Source of the DNA: Hymenobacter sp.
GTDB taxonomy: Bacteria > Bacteroidota > Bacteroidia > Cytophagales > Hymenobacteraceae
NCBI GenBank assembly: GCA_025353905.1
Contig: JANXNW010000281.1
Coordinates: 1 to 64,000 of the forward strand
Reading direction: 5' to 3'
Length of the DNA stretch: 64,000 nt
Both the position numbers and the translations under genes were made by a program. Each line of letters starts with the position of its first letter. Position 1 is the stretch's first letter. A model generated the notes under the pieces. The model saw nothing but the letters and a program-made list of their open reading frames with translations, was not told the origin of the DNA and made no database searches. Of this stretch, positions 16,576-26,907 are shown in pieces.

Positions 16576-18069
16576 TCAGCTCAGCACTGGCCGCCGGTGC
16601 CGCCAAGGGCGGGCTTGCTCCAGCTGCCCGGCCAGCCGAAACAGCACGTCTTCGGCCCCGAGCGGAGCGATGAATTGTACGCCGCAGGGCAGGCCGTCGG
16701 CGGTCCAGTGCAGGGGCACCGACATGGCGGGCTGCCCGGTGAGGTTGGCGAGCTGGGTGTAGGGCGTTTTTTCAAGGCTTTGCTCGGCCAGCTTATCCAC
16801 GAGGCCCGAGCGGCGGACGAAGCCGCCGAGGCTAAAGGTGTTCACGATTTTGAGCAGCGTTTGCTCGCTGGGTTTGGGTTGCAGCTCGCCCACGCGCACC
16901 GGCGGCGCGGCCAGGGTGGGGGTCAGCAGCAGGTCGTGGGTGAGGTGGAAGCGGCCCATTTGGCGGGCAAAGTCATTCCAGGCGTGGCGGGCGGCGGCAA
17001 AATCGGCGGCCGAATACGTGCGGCCCAGCAGGCCCAGCAGCCAGGTAGTGGGCTCCACGTCGGCGGGCCGGGCGGGGCGGCCCAGGTGCCGGGCCAGGTC
17101 GGCGATGCTGGCCCCGGTTTCGCCAAAATACAGCATCAGAAAAGACTGCGCCACGGCCCGGCCATCAAAGGGCAGCGGCACTTCCTCGACCTCGTGGCCC
17201 AGGCTTTCGAGTAGCTGGGCCGCATCGCGCACGGCCGTGGCGCATTCCGGGTGCAGGGCCGAGCCGAGCGGGTGGCCCAGGCTGAAGGCCACGCGCAGCA
17301 GGCCGGGCTCGCGGCCAACTTCCTCCAGATACGGCCGAGCGGGAGCGGGCAAAAAGTAGGGCGCGCCGGGGTCGGGGCCGAGGGTAGCATCGAGGGCGGC
17401 GGCCGAGTCGCGCACCGAGCGGGTGAGCACGTGCTCGACGGCCGCGCCCTGCCACTTCTCGCCCTGTTCGGGGCCGGTGGGCACCCGCCCGCGGCTGGGT
17501 TTCAGCCCAAACAGCCCGCAGCAGGCGGCCGGAATGCGGATGGAGCCGCCGCCGTCGCCGGCCCCGGCCAGCGGCACGATGCCCGCCGCGACGGCCGCCG
17601 CCGCCCCGCCGCTGCTGCCGCCGGGCGTGTGGGCCAGGCTCCAGGGGTTGCGGCAGGCACCGAACAGCACCGGCTCGGTTACGCCCAGCAGAGCAAACTC
17701 GGGGGTGTTGGTTTTGCCCAGGATGTTGAGGCCCGCCGCCTGCCAGCGCCGCACCAGCTCGGCATCCTCCCCCGGCACGAAACCGCGCAGCGCCCGGCTG
17801 CCCGAAGCCTGCGGCGCGCCGGCATAAAAGGCGCCGAAATCCTTCAGCAAGAATGGCACCCCGCCGAATGGTCCCGGCGGCAGCCCGGCCGCTGCCCGCG
17901 CGCGGGCCGGCTCGTAGAGCGGCGTAACGATGGCGTTGATAAGCGGATTGACGGCTTCGGCGCGGGCCACGGCGGCGGCGCACAGCTCGGCGGCCGTGAG
18001 CTGGCCGCTGCGCACGAGCGCGGCCTGAGCGAGGCCGTCGAGCTGGTCGTATTCAGAAGGGGAAAGCAT
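16576..18069 (-). CDS. Amidase (amidase signature family)
   Basis: A 497-residue cytosolic hydrolase from ATG 18069 (MLSPSEYDQLDGLAQAALV); an in-frame ATG at 18102 is possible but precedes a -7-like element. The Ser-cisSer-Lys triad is present: Lys in FLLKDFGAFYAG, cis-Ser in TPGGSSGGAAAA, nucleophile Ser in GDGGGSIRIPAACCG. Length and order match the amidase signature family (GatA, fatty acid amide hydrolase, 6-aminohexanoate-cyclic-dimer hydrolase types). No gatC/gatB neighbour exists, so it is probably a catabolic amidase rather than GatA. Substrate unknown. Confidence 0.92.
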   Translation of the reverse strand: MLSPSEYDQLDGLAQAALVRSGQLTAAELCAAAVARAEAVNPLINAIVTPLYEPARARAAAGLPPGPFGGVPFLLKDFGAFYAGAPQASGSRALRGFVPGEDAELVRRWQAAGLNILGKTNTPEFALLGVTEPVLFGACRNPWSLAHTPGGSSGGAAAAVAAGIVPLAGAGDGGGSIRIPAACCGLFGLKPSRGRVPTGPEQGEKWQGAAVEHVLTRSVRDSAAALDATLGPDPGAPYFLPAPARPYLEEVGREPGLLRVAFSLGHPLGSALHPECATAVRDAAQLLESLGHEVEEVPLPFDGRAVAQSFLMLYFGETGASIADLARHLGRPARPADVEPTTWLLGLLGRTYSAADFAAARHAWNDFARQMGRFHLTHDLLLTPTLAAPPVRVGELQPKPSEQTLLKIVNTFSLGGFVRRSGLVDKLAEQSLEKTPYTQLANLTGQPAMSVPLHWTADGLPCGVQFIAPLGAEDVLFRLAGQLEQARPWRHRRPVLS

Positions 18070-18074
18070 GGGCG

Positions 18075-18081
18075 CAAGGTA
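18075..18081 (-). promoter_or_regulatory. -7-like element immediately upstream of the amidase start
   Basis: TACCTTG on the minus strand ends five bases before the ATG at 18069 (TACCTTGCGCCCATG). If it is the -7 element, the message is leaderless or nearly so. Confidence 0.35.
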
Positions 18082-18228
18082 GCTCGGTGGCAACTGGCCC
18101 ACTCGCTACCTTCGGACTCGTTTTCTTTCGATTTCGGTTCACAAAATCATCCCGTCACCGTGGCCGCTACTGCCGTTCTGTGGGCGGCGCATTCATCGTA
18201 GCAGTGGCTCGAACTGAACTACAACTTT

Positions 18229-18262
18229 TTTGTTGCACTTTTGCCCACCCGTTTACGTTTTG
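18229..18262 (+). promoter_or_regulatory. Candidate promoter of the toxin-antitoxin-chaperone module
   Basis: TTTG (18229-18232), 21 nt, then TACGTTTTG (18254-18262), one base off TAnnTTTG. Use of this promoter would require a start codon downstream of 18262. Confidence 0.4.
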
Positions 18263-18706
18263 GCTTTTCGTCGTTCACCACCCACTCTACCCGAAGTCGA
18301 GGGTTTTCTCCGGCGTTTACACGCCTTCATGGGTGTTGAGAAGCCATTTATTCTCATAAAAGACCGGGTGGAGAACAAGCAAGGTTTACTTGATTTGAAA
18401 CTTGATAGAGACCCAAGCCAACGCATTTCGTACATAGCGGCGCTCCGGCCAACGTATGCTTGTCAGTTGTTGCAATCCGACGATGCGGAAGAAGCAGCCG
18501 CTGGTCGTCATCTGTGGGTGTTCGGCATTTTGGTAGGCAAAGCGAGCAAGACTCAGCGTCCAGCCTACGTAAAAATTCAACTGGGCCAAACTGTTGCCGA
18601 CCCCATTTGCCTCTCGTTCCACGTCGCGCGCTTCCCCCTCACTTTCCTGTTTCCTTCCCCATACGCCGTCGCGTTCAAAACAGCTTTTGAAGCTTACCAT
18701 GCGTAG
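18230..18706 (+). CDS. Putative toxin of a toxin-antitoxin-chaperone module (MqsR-like partner)
   Basis: An open frame of up to 158 residues; the start is unresolved (TTG 18230, TTG 18260 or ATG 18329). The conserved part seems to begin at EVEGFLRRLHAFM, favouring 18260. Core features: FILIKDRVENKQGLLDLKL, AALRPTYACQLLQSD, HLWVFGILVGK, AYVKIQLGQ and ICLSFHVARFPLTF. I recall small Bacteroidota proteins with a VFGKEIK...YIK...ICISFH pattern encoded just before MqsA-like antitoxins; the toxin call rests on that resemblance and on position. It overlaps the antitoxin start by 8 nt, and a SecB-like gene follows. Base composition is visibly less GC-rich than the neighbours, consistent with transfer. 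Likely activity (mRNA interferase) is inference only. Confidence 0.6.
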   Translation: MLHFCPPVYVLAFRRSPPTLPEVEGFLRRLHAFMGVEKPFILIKDRVENKQGLLDLKLDRDPSQRISYIAALRPTYACQLLQSDDAEEAAAGRHLWVFGILVGKASKTQRPAYVKIQLGQTVADPICLSFHVARFPLTFLFPSPYAVAFKTAFEAYHA

Positions 18707-19295
18707 TCCAAACACCGGTAGTCCCATGCGTCTCGTGGAGAATGAACCCGCCCCCTACACGCTGCGCGGTGAAGAATTCGCCGTAGGTGGCCCCACGTGG
18801 GAGTGTCCCGACACGGGCGAGCGTTACCTGAGTCCTGAGCAAGTGGATGAGTTTTTTCGCCTCGTCCATGCCGCTTGGCGTGCGCGTCACGGCATCGGCA
18901 AAGACGCGCTCAGGCAGCGGCGCAAGGCCTTGGGCCTGTCAGCGGCGCAATCCTCAGCCCTGTTGGGGTTTGGCGTGAATCAATACCGAACTTACGAAAA
19001 CACCGACAAGCTACCCAGCAAGTCAAACGCCGTACTACTGAAACTGTGGCTCGACGACGACGCACTGGCCGCGCTGCTGGAGGCGGCCGAAGGGACGCTC
19101 ACTAAGGTAACCCGAGGTAAGCTGGGGGCCTACCTCGCTCAGTTGGCTATACCTTCGATTCCGTTAAGGGCCATACCGACTAGCGACGCGTTAGGAGCCG
19201 ACTGGTCGGGTGGCGCTACCGCTGTGCCCGCTGCGCCAACCGACTACAAAGCCACGCTTTCTGCCGAGGAATATTCCTACGCAATGGCTGCCTAG
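18699..19295 (+). CDS. MqsA/HigA-like antitoxin with HTH domain
   Basis: A 198-residue protein from ATG 18699, which overlaps the toxin stop codon. The N-terminal part (about 10-50) resembles the MqsA/YgiT zinc domain but has only one Cys (WECPDTGERYLSP) instead of four, so zinc binding is probably lost. Residues ~68-125 form an Xre-like helix-turn-helix: LRQRRKALGLSAAQSSALLG, FGVNQYRTYENTDKLPSKSN, AVLLKLWLDDDALAALLE, the pattern of MqsA C-terminal domains. About 70 residues follow the HTH, ending LSAEEYSYAMAA; in TAC systems such an extension (chaperone-addiction region) is bound by the SecB-like chaperone. Probably autoregulates the operon. Confidence 0.75.
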   Translation: MRSPNTGSPMRLVENEPAPYTLRGEEFAVGGPTWECPDTGERYLSPEQVDEFFRLVHAAWRARHGIGKDALRQRRKALGLSAAQSSALLGFGVNQYRTYENTDKLPSKSNAVLLKLWLDDDALAALLEAAEGTLTKVTRGKLGAYLAQLAIPSIPLRAIPTSDALGADWSGGATAVPAAPTDYKATLSAEEYSYAMAA

Positions 19296-19298
19296 CTT

Positions 19299-19841
19299 AT
19301 GAATGCTCCCCTCAATTTGGCCCACATTCACCCGGAGGGTTTCGCCGTCACCGAGTTTGATGTGAAGGGCTCGCGGACGCTGGCCGCCGTGCTGGCTGAA
19401 CGCCCGCAAGCCACCCTTGACCTGAGCCAGCACGCGCAGGTGCAGTTCAACGCGGCCAGTAACAAGGTGGTAGTGGCGTTGCATATTATTACGCAGGTGC
19501 AGGAGGCCGGTACCCTGATTTACAAGGCACCCAGTGGCCGGTTTGAGTTGCATTTTCACTTTTTGGTGGAAAAACTATCTGACTTGGTAATCCCCGCAAC
19601 CGAGACAGCTGCTCCTAATTTACCCTCGCAGCTTTTGCTTACCCTGACGGGGTTGGCCTACTCCACCGCCCGCGGCTTGCTTTGGGCGCGGCTGCCCGGC
19701 ACGGCGCTAGAAGGCGTTACGCTGCCCGTCATTGACCCCCGCCAGTTGTTTGAATTCGGTCCCAGCGATACAGCCCCTGCCGTTCAAGCGCTCACTGACT
19801 CGCCGCTCAAGGCGCGCAAGCCACGCGCTCGAAAAAGTTAG
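19299..19841 (+). CDS. SecB-like chaperone of a toxin-antitoxin-chaperone module
   Basis: A 180-residue protein, 3 nt downstream of the antitoxin. It has the SecB-like fold pattern: LAHIHPEGFAVTEFDVKG, strand-rich QVQFNAASNKVVVALHII, GRFELHFHFLVEKLSDLV and LLTLTGLAYSTARGLLWARL with the closing LPVIDPRQLF typical of Bacteroidota SecB-family proteins. The basic tail (KARKPRARKS) is unusual. In mycobacteria and other bacteria SecB-like proteins encoded with HigB/MqsR-type modules protect the antitoxin from degradation; position here fits the same role. A general export chaperone is the alternative, but the tight linkage argues against it. Confidence 0.75.
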   Translation: MNAPLNLAHIHPEGFAVTEFDVKGSRTLAAVLAERPQATLDLSQHAQVQFNAASNKVVVALHIITQVQEAGTLIYKAPSGRFELHFHFLVEKLSDLVIPATETAAPNLPSQLLLTLTGLAYSTARGLLWARLPGTALEGVTLPVIDPRQLFEFGPSDTAPAVQALTDSPLKARKPRARKS

Positions 19842-19902
19842 CGCCCTCTTGTTCGTGGCGTTTACCCGTCCGCATCGCTATAAAATTCCACTAACATCTC
19901 TC

Positions 19903-20793
19903 TTACAATCGCACTTCCGCCACCACGGCCGTGCTGCCGCCCGCGTCGTCGTCCGTAACCAGCAGTAGCTCATACCAGCCGGCCCCTAATTGCTGGCGTA
20001 TGGCCAACCCCTCGACCTTGCCCAGGTACGCCCGGCCGTCGGGCCAGGTGAGGCGCGTCAGCTCCGCCTGACCGGTGGTCAGGTCCACTTGCCCGACGTA
20101 GGAGCCGAGCACGGGGCCGTCGAGCACGGCATCGGCAGTGGCCTCGACGGAGGCCGTTACCAGCAGCTGATTATCCATTATTTGCGCACCCGAAAAGCCG
20201 GCCGCGTAGCCGTCCAGCGTGGGCAAGGCCACGGGCAGCGCCCGCGTGAGCGCCGGCACCGGCTGGGCCGGCTGCCAGAGGTAAGCTGCCACGTCAGCCA
20301 GATTCAACCCAAACACCACGGCCGGCCCGCCGCCCACCGGCCGCTGCAACAGCAGCAGCTCGGTGGCGCCAGTGGCGGCAGCTTCGAGGTTGAGCACGGT
20401 CCCGGCCGGCAGCGCGGCGCGGAGCTGGGCGTAAAGCGCGGCCAGATTGATGGTTTGAACGGGTTGCCCCGGCGTGAGCGGCACAAAATACCCTACCTCG
20501 CGCACCGGCCGTGCCCCGGAGCCGAGCAGCAGCAGGCCCAGCGCGCCGTCGGGGCCGGGCAGCAGCGTCATTGCTTCGAGGTCGGGCTTGAGAGCCTTCG
20601 GGATGCGGCCGGTGGTGAAATCGGTAGGGTCGAAAAGCGGCACCTGGCCCGCCGGGGCCAGGGTTTGCGCGTCGAGCAGGTAGAGAAAGGGCGCGTCGTC
20701 GCTCACCACGTAGGCCATGGGGCCCACGATTTCGATGCCCGATGCGGAAGGCAGGTTGGGCAAGGAGGTTTCGGAGTGGAGGTGGATAAGCAT
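19903..20793 (-). CDS. Probable beta-propeller-like protein (DUF6929-like)
   Basis: A 296-residue protein without a signal peptide or membrane segment. It reads as a series of beta-strand hairpins: GIEIVGPMAYVVSDDAPFLY, VGYFVPLTPGQ, TELLLLQRP, QIMDNQLLVTASVEATAD and AYLGKVEGLAIRQQ, suggesting a propeller fold. I associate this pattern with DUF6929-type proteins of Bacteroidota, with moderate confidence. The start codon is 12 nt downstream of the ettA stop, so the two are probably co-transcribed. No catalytic motif or function can be named. Confidence 0.6.
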   Translation of the reverse strand: MLIHLHSETSLPNLPSASGIEIVGPMAYVVSDDAPFLYLLDAQTLAPAGQVPLFDPTDFTTGRIPKALKPDLEAMTLLPGPDGALGLLLLGSGARPVREVGYFVPLTPGQPVQTINLAALYAQLRAALPAGTVLNLEAAATGATELLLLQRPVGGGPAVVFGLNLADVAAYLWQPAQPVPALTRALPVALPTLDGYAAGFSGAQIMDNQLLVTASVEATADAVLDGPVLGSYVGQVDLTTGQAELTRLTWPDGRAYLGKVEGLAIRQQLGAGWYELLLVTDDDAGGSTAVVAEVRL

Positions 20794-20805
20794 AAGCGCC
20801 CCAAC

Positions 20806-22476
<1,671 letters not shown>

Positions 22477-22480
22477 AGGA

Positions 22481-22560
22481 GTTTCTTGTTTTTGGTTTTT
22501 TGTTTCTGGTTGGCAAAGGTCGCTTGCCCAAACAAAAAACAAGAAACGAGAAACCAATCA
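22481..22560. repeat. Inverted word repeat between divergent ettA and DUF349 genes
   Basis: Left arm of GTTTCTTGTTTTTGG words (22481-22512), right arm AAACAAAAAACAAGAAACG (22531-22559). The same words form the single-armed tract at 24.0 kb. Confidence 0.88.
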
Positions 22561-22688
22561 GCGATTTTTCAGAGAAAAACCATTTCATCCGTAAACTTGT
22601 AGCAGCTTGTCCTGTTGCGCCCGGCTGCCACGGTCGGGCTTACCTAGCCAATTCTCTCTGCCACAACACCTACTCTTTCACTTTCCTC

Positions 22689-24014
22689 ATGGAAATTTCC
22701 GACCACCCGCTCACGGAAGCCCGTCGCTACGGCTACGTAGAGGACGGGGGCGTTTGGCTGCGCCCGACCCTGGGCCAGCCGGCCCGCCGCATCGGCCAGG
22801 TAAAAGACACCGAAGACGACGCGCTACGCTATTTTGCCCACCGCTATGAAGCCTTCCGGGCCAAGATTGACGAGCTGCTGACTCGTCTGCAAGCCGCCGA
22901 CAACCAGGGCTCGTATTTGATGAAGCTGCTGCACTTGCAGGACCAAGCCAAGCTGCACGACGGCCTCGGCGACTACGCCGCCTTGCACGAGCGCCTGCGC
23001 GCGGCCGAAGCCCAGCTCAACGAGTCGGTGGTGCGCAACCGGGCCCGCAACCTGGCCACCAAGCGCAGCCTGGTGGAGCAGGCCGAAGCCCTGCGCGACA
23101 CCGTGGAGTGGCTTTCGGCCAGCGAAACGGTGAAGGAGCTGCGCCAGGCCTGGCTCAAAACCGGCCCCGTGGACCGCGAGCTGACCGAGGAGCTGGAAAT
23201 GAATTTCCAGCGGGCCGTGCAGCATTTTTTCGACCGCCGCAAGCAGTTTCAGGCCGACCGTAAAGTGCTGGCCCGTCGCACCGTGGAGCGCTACCGCGAG
23301 CTGGTGGCGCAGGCCGACGCGCTCAAAAACTCCGACCAGTTCGAGACGACCTCGCGCCAGCTCAAGCAGCTGCAAACAGCCTGGCGCGAGGTGAACGGCT
23401 CGCTGCCCAAAAAGCAGGCCGCCGAGCTCTGGACTAAGTTTCGGGCCGCCAACAACCATTTTTTCGAGCGCCTTAAAAAGCACATCGAAAGCCAGCGCCT
23501 GTTGGAAGGTGAAGCCCGACCGGGCGGCCTGCCCACCACGCCCGAAGAAAGCCTGGCCCGCAAGCGGGCGCTGGCCGGCCGCGCCGAGGCGCTGCTGGAG
23601 CTGCCCTCGAACCAGGGCATCACCCAGGCCAAAACCCTGCAAGCCGAGTGGAAGCAGAGCGGCACCGTGCGCGGCCCCGAGTCCGACGCGCTCTGGCAGC
23701 GCTTCATGTTGGCCTGCGACAAGGTGTTTGAGCTGAGTGCACTCGACTATTACCTGCGCAAGCGGCAGGCCGAAGGGGCCGCTCCGCTGGCCCCGGCCGA
23801 GCGTGCTGAAGCCGCCATGACGGCCCTGCGCAAGTTTGTGGAAAGCGACCGGCAGGAGCTGGCCGTGCTGCAGGATAACCTGGGCCGGCTCAGCCAGACG
23901 GTCGCCAACGACTCGTTCCGGCAGCTCTTGCAAGGAAAAATTCGCACCTTTGAGCGTAAGATTCAAACCAAAACCGACCTGCTAAACCTCTTCGACCAGG
24001 GTAGCCTGCGGTAG
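22689..24014 (+). CDS. DUF349-domain protein
   Basis: A 441-residue, highly charged, largely helical protein from ATG 22689 (MEISDHPLTEARRYGYVED). After an N-terminal ~110-residue region there are tandem DUF349 helical repeats with the typical W..G pattern: LRQAWLKTGPVDRELTEELE, TAWREVNGSLPKKQAAELW, AEWKQSGTVRGPESDALW, each followed by F..A.D.FF-like segments. DUF349 proteins are common in Bacteroidota and of unknown role; they are probably coiled-coil cytosolic proteins. The upstream frame extension to 22500 reads through a word repeat and is rejected. The stop TAG touches a downstream repeat. Confidence 0.88.
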   Translation: MEISDHPLTEARRYGYVEDGGVWLRPTLGQPARRIGQVKDTEDDALRYFAHRYEAFRAKIDELLTRLQAADNQGSYLMKLLHLQDQAKLHDGLGDYAALHERLRAAEAQLNESVVRNRARNLATKRSLVEQAEALRDTVEWLSASETVKELRQAWLKTGPVDRELTEELEMNFQRAVQHFFDRRKQFQADRKVLARRTVERYRELVAQADALKNSDQFETTSRQLKQLQTAWREVNGSLPKKQAAELWTKFRAANNHFFERLKKHIESQRLLEGEARPGGLPTTPEESLARKRALAGRAEALLELPSNQGITQAKTLQAEWKQSGTVRGPESDALWQRFMLACDKVFELSALDYYLRKRQAEGAAPLAPAERAEAAMTALRKFVESDRQELAVLQDNLGRLSQTVANDSFRQLLQGKIRTFERKIQTKTDLLNLFDQGSLR

Positions 24015-24060
24015 GTTTTTTGGTTTATTGTTTTTGGTTGGTTGTTTTTGGTCGCTGGCG
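24012..24060. repeat. Single-armed word repeat after the DUF349 gene
   Basis: GTTTTTTGGTTTATTG and GTTTTTGGTTGGTTG words with no clear complementary arm before the next gene. Same vocabulary as 22.5 kb. Confidence 0.7.
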
Positions 24061-24189
24061 GCCAAGCGCTTTCAGCCGGAAATTATCCGCTTACTTGCCC
24101 AAAACTTTCGTTGCGGTGTGGCGTTAGCCGCCGAAGGGCTTACTTTTAGCCAGCATTTTTCTTCCGCCTCTTCACCCCCCTTTTTTACC

Positions 24190-24411
24190 ATGTACTGGAC
24201 TCTCGAACTGGCCTCTTACCTGGAAGACGCCCCCTGGCCCGCCACCAAAGACGAACTCATTGACTTCTCCATCCGCTCGGGCGCGCCGATGGAAGTGGTC
24301 GAAAACCTGCAAGGACTCGAAGACGACGGCCAACCCTACGAAAGCATCGAGGAGGTCTGGCCCGACTACCCAACCAAGGAGGACTTCATGTTTAACGAAG
24401 ACGAATACTAA
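24190..24411 (+). CDS. DUF2795-like small acidic protein
   Basis: A 73-residue protein from ATG 24190. The sequence MYWTLELASYLEDAPWPATK followed by DELIDFSIRSGAPMEVVENL is a small all-helical domain of the DUF2795 type, widespread as a single-domain protein in Bacteroidota. The C-terminal part is strongly acidic (YESIEEVWPDYPTKEDFMF, NEDEY). No function is established; possibly nucleic-acid or protein binding. The upstream frame extension to 24028 has no support. The stop TAA is 3 nt from the next word repeat. Confidence 0.8.
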   Translation: MYWTLELASYLEDAPWPATKDELIDFSIRSGAPMEVVENLQGLEDDGQPYESIEEVWPDYPTKEDFMFNEDEY

Positions 24412-24413
24412 GG

Positions 24414-24488
24414 TCAATGAGCAATTATTAATGAACAATGCTCATCAGCCGTAACAGGTAATTGTTCATTGATAATTGCTCATTGAAA
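24414..24488. repeat. Inverted word repeat after the DUF2795 gene
   Basis: Left arm TCAATGAGCAATTATTAATG (24415-24440), right arm TAATTGTTCATTGATAATTG and CTCATTG (24462-24486). Same words as 14.4 and 46.1 kb. Between co-directional genes. Confidence 0.9.
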
Positions 24489-24611
24489 ATCAGTCGCGGG
24501 GCACCCTGGTTGGGGGTTGCCCCGCGACTTTTTGTTGGCCCTGCTGCTGCCGTAACTTGCTGGGCATGGTCCGGTTTGTGAGCTATTGTTCTGGTTTTTA
24601 TTGCTTCTCGC

Positions 24612-26165
24612 ATGGCTGCAACCCCGCTTCGTGCCGATGAGTCTGCGCTGTGGCCCCGGCTCGCGGCGCTCGACCTCGACGGTAGCGACGCACTGTCGTT
24701 TTCCGGGCGACTGGCCCGCGACAACGGGTGGGCACCCGGTTTTGCCCGGCGCGTGGTGCTCGAATACAAGCGCTTCGTGTTTTTAGCCGCCACCTGCGGC
24801 CACCCCGTTACGCCCTCCGACGAGGTGGACCAGGCCTGGCACTTGCACTTGGTTTACACCCGCTCGTACTGGGATGAGCTCTGCGGGCAGGTACTGGGTT
24901 TTCCACTGCACCACGGCCCCACGAAGGGCGGCGCGGCCGAGGGCGGCAAATTTGCCGACTGGTATGCGGCCACGCTGGCTTCGTACCGCGCGGCATTTGG
25001 CGCGGAGCCGCCGGCTGATATCTGGCCCCCGGCGGCGGTGCGCTTCGGCGAGGCCCCGTTTTTCCGGCGAATAAACGTGCGGCGGTATTGGCTGCTGCCG
25101 CGGTCGGGCTGGTCGGGGTGGGGGCTGAGCTTACGTCAGCGACTGGGCCGGCACCTGAGCCACTGCCGGGGCTGGGGCCGGGCGCTGGGGCAAATGCTGA
25201 GGCGGGTGCTGAGGCGGCCGGCGGCGGGGCGCTGGGCCGGGGCGGGGGCGCTGCTGCTATTGTTCGGACTGGCGCTGGTCGGCTGCACGGCCCGCACCCC
25301 GCTCAACCCGCTGGACTGGTACGGCCCCGAGTTTCTGACCCTGTTTTGGGTGCTGCTGGTGGGCGGGCTGGGCGGGGCTGAATGGGCGCGCGCCCGGGAC
25401 CGGGGGCCGGCCGAGGACTACTCCGGGCCACCGTTGAACACCTACGCCCTGGCCCGCCTCGCCGACCGGGGCCAGCGCCTGGCCGACAGCGCCTTAGCCG
25501 CGCTGGCCCACAGCGGCCACCTGGAGCTGCTGGGCGAGCAAAAAGTGCGGCGCACGGATGCCGCTCCGCCTACCGACCTCTACGAGCGAGCCGTTTGGAA
25601 CCTGGTCATTCCGACGGGCTGGTCGAAGCTGGCCGAAGTGCGTGAACAGGCAGCGCTGCCCCAGATTGGGGCCGTGCAACAACTTGATACGGAGCTGGAA
25701 GCACGAGACCTGCTGCTAGTACCCTCCGAGCGTCGCCGCCTCAATGGGTACGTGCTCTGGGTGGGGCTGGCGCTGGGGGTGCTGGGCTTGGCTAAGGTGA
25801 TGGTCGGCTCGATGCGGGGCCGGCCGGTGGGCTTGCTAGTGCTCTCGCTGCTGGCGCTGGCCGGCATCGTAGCTTACTGCTACCACGCGCACGGGGCCTG
25901 GGCTACTGGCCGCGGCGCGCGCCTGCTGCGCGAGCTGGCTGCCGGCGTGCGCCAGCGCCGCCACGCCGCCGGCCCGCCGGCCGCCGACACTGTGGCCCTG
26001 ACGGTCGCCCTGTTCGGGTTAAGCGACCTCAACGGCTTGGGTTTAGGCGAGTTGGGTAAGCGCCTCGCCCCGCCGCCCAGCACCGACGGTGGCGGCGGCG
26101 ATGGCGGCTCGGGCTGCGGCGGGGGCGGTTGCGGCGGGGGTGGCTGCGGGGGCTGCGGCAGTTGA
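24612..26165 (+). CDS. TIGR04222-type membrane protein with GRDP-like N-terminus and Cys/Gly-rich tail
   Basis: A 517-residue protein. Residues ~1-125 contain FARRVVLEYKRFVFLAATC and DEVDQAWHLHLVYTRSYWDE, the signature of glycine-rich-domain (GRDP-like) proteins. Three to four membrane segments follow (about 212-224, 235-255, 378-395, 405-425). The middle part SALAALAHSGHLELLGEQKV is typical of TIGR04222 proteins. The protein ends in a low-complexity tail of Gly and Cys (GCGGGGCGGGGCGGCGS) with six Cys, as in other members of the family. Function unknown; the tail could bind metal or be modified. Confidence 0.8.
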   Translation: MAATPLRADESALWPRLAALDLDGSDALSFSGRLARDNGWAPGFARRVVLEYKRFVFLAATCGHPVTPSDEVDQAWHLHLVYTRSYWDELCGQVLGFPLHHGPTKGGAAEGGKFADWYAATLASYRAAFGAEPPADIWPPAAVRFGEAPFFRRINVRRYWLLPRSGWSGWGLSLRQRLGRHLSHCRGWGRALGQMLRRVLRRPAAGRWAGAGALLLLFGLALVGCTARTPLNPLDWYGPEFLTLFWVLLVGGLGGAEWARARDRGPAEDYSGPPLNTYALARLADRGQRLADSALAALAHSGHLELLGEQKVRRTDAAPPTDLYERAVWNLVIPTGWSKLAEVREQAALPQIGAVQQLDTELEARDLLLVPSERRRLNGYVLWVGLALGVLGLAKVMVGSMRGRPVGLLVLSLLALAGIVAYCYHAHGAWATGRGARLLRELAAGVRQRRHAAGPPAADTVALTVALFGLSDLNGLGLGELGKRLAPPPSTDGGGGDGGSGCGGGGCGGGGCGGCGS

Positions 26166-26907
26166 GCGGCCGCCAACGGCTCGGGTCACGGGGCGGCTCA
26201 TTCACCCAAGTCCAGTTTTTGGGGTTTTTGGCCACCATAGCAGCGGGCTAGTTTGTTCGGCCGTGCGCCGTGCAGCCCGGATGAACGTCGAATTATGGGT
26301 GAGCTTAGCGCGGTGGCGCGGAGCCAGACAGCCGGGGCGCAGCGCGGCGGAACAGCGTGCCACCCTCATTTTACCCTGGCCGGAGTAAGCGAAAAGACGG
26401 CCCCAAACGCGCTCACCAACGGCACCATTTAATCCGGGATAAATCCATAAGTAGTGGATTATCAGTCCTTGGGCGAACCAAGTATTCGCCGCCAGGTGGG
26501 CAAAACAAAAATTTAATATGCCACCGGAGTTGTTTTTTAACCGTTGCGGCGGGCGGGTTTATCCGATGATGCGCCGGGCCACGGGGCGCACCGCCGGCTG
26601 GCCAGCGCGCGGCCGCGTGTTATTTATCCGCCCGGCGGTTGCGCGCCAAGCGCTATCAATGGTCGAGCCAACTAGTTAGCGTGGGTTTGAGCCGGCTCGG
26701 GCTTACAGGCTGGGCCGATACATTTGCCCATGCCTGCCGGCTACCGCCCGCCAGACCTGGGCCTCAAAACCAGCCCTGGCCCGGCATGACCGCCGCGCCT
26801 TGGGCGCGGGGCCGGCCCCAACGGCCCCCACCACCGCTGTGCTTACCGTGCCCCGCCGCCGGGCGGGCCGCTTGCTTTTTCCCCACTCATTTTTTCCACC
26901 CACGCTC
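26166..26907. other. Long intergenic region before the glucanase genes
   Basis: About 740 bases with no convincing gene; small frames have no family features. A short dyad (AATCCATAAGTAGTGGATT, about 26433-26451) sits in an AT-richer patch that could hold regulatory sites for the beta-glucanase genes downstream. No promoter clearly matches both -33 and -7 elements. Confidence 0.5.

Noticed and set aside
18087-18359. 90-codon plus-strand frame between the amidase and the toxin-like gene
   Set aside because: Aromatic- and His-rich with no family features; overlaps the toxin-like frame, which has better support.
26357-26569. 70-codon frame in the long gap before the glucanases
   Set aside because: No start context, no domain, composition typical of non-coding sequence.
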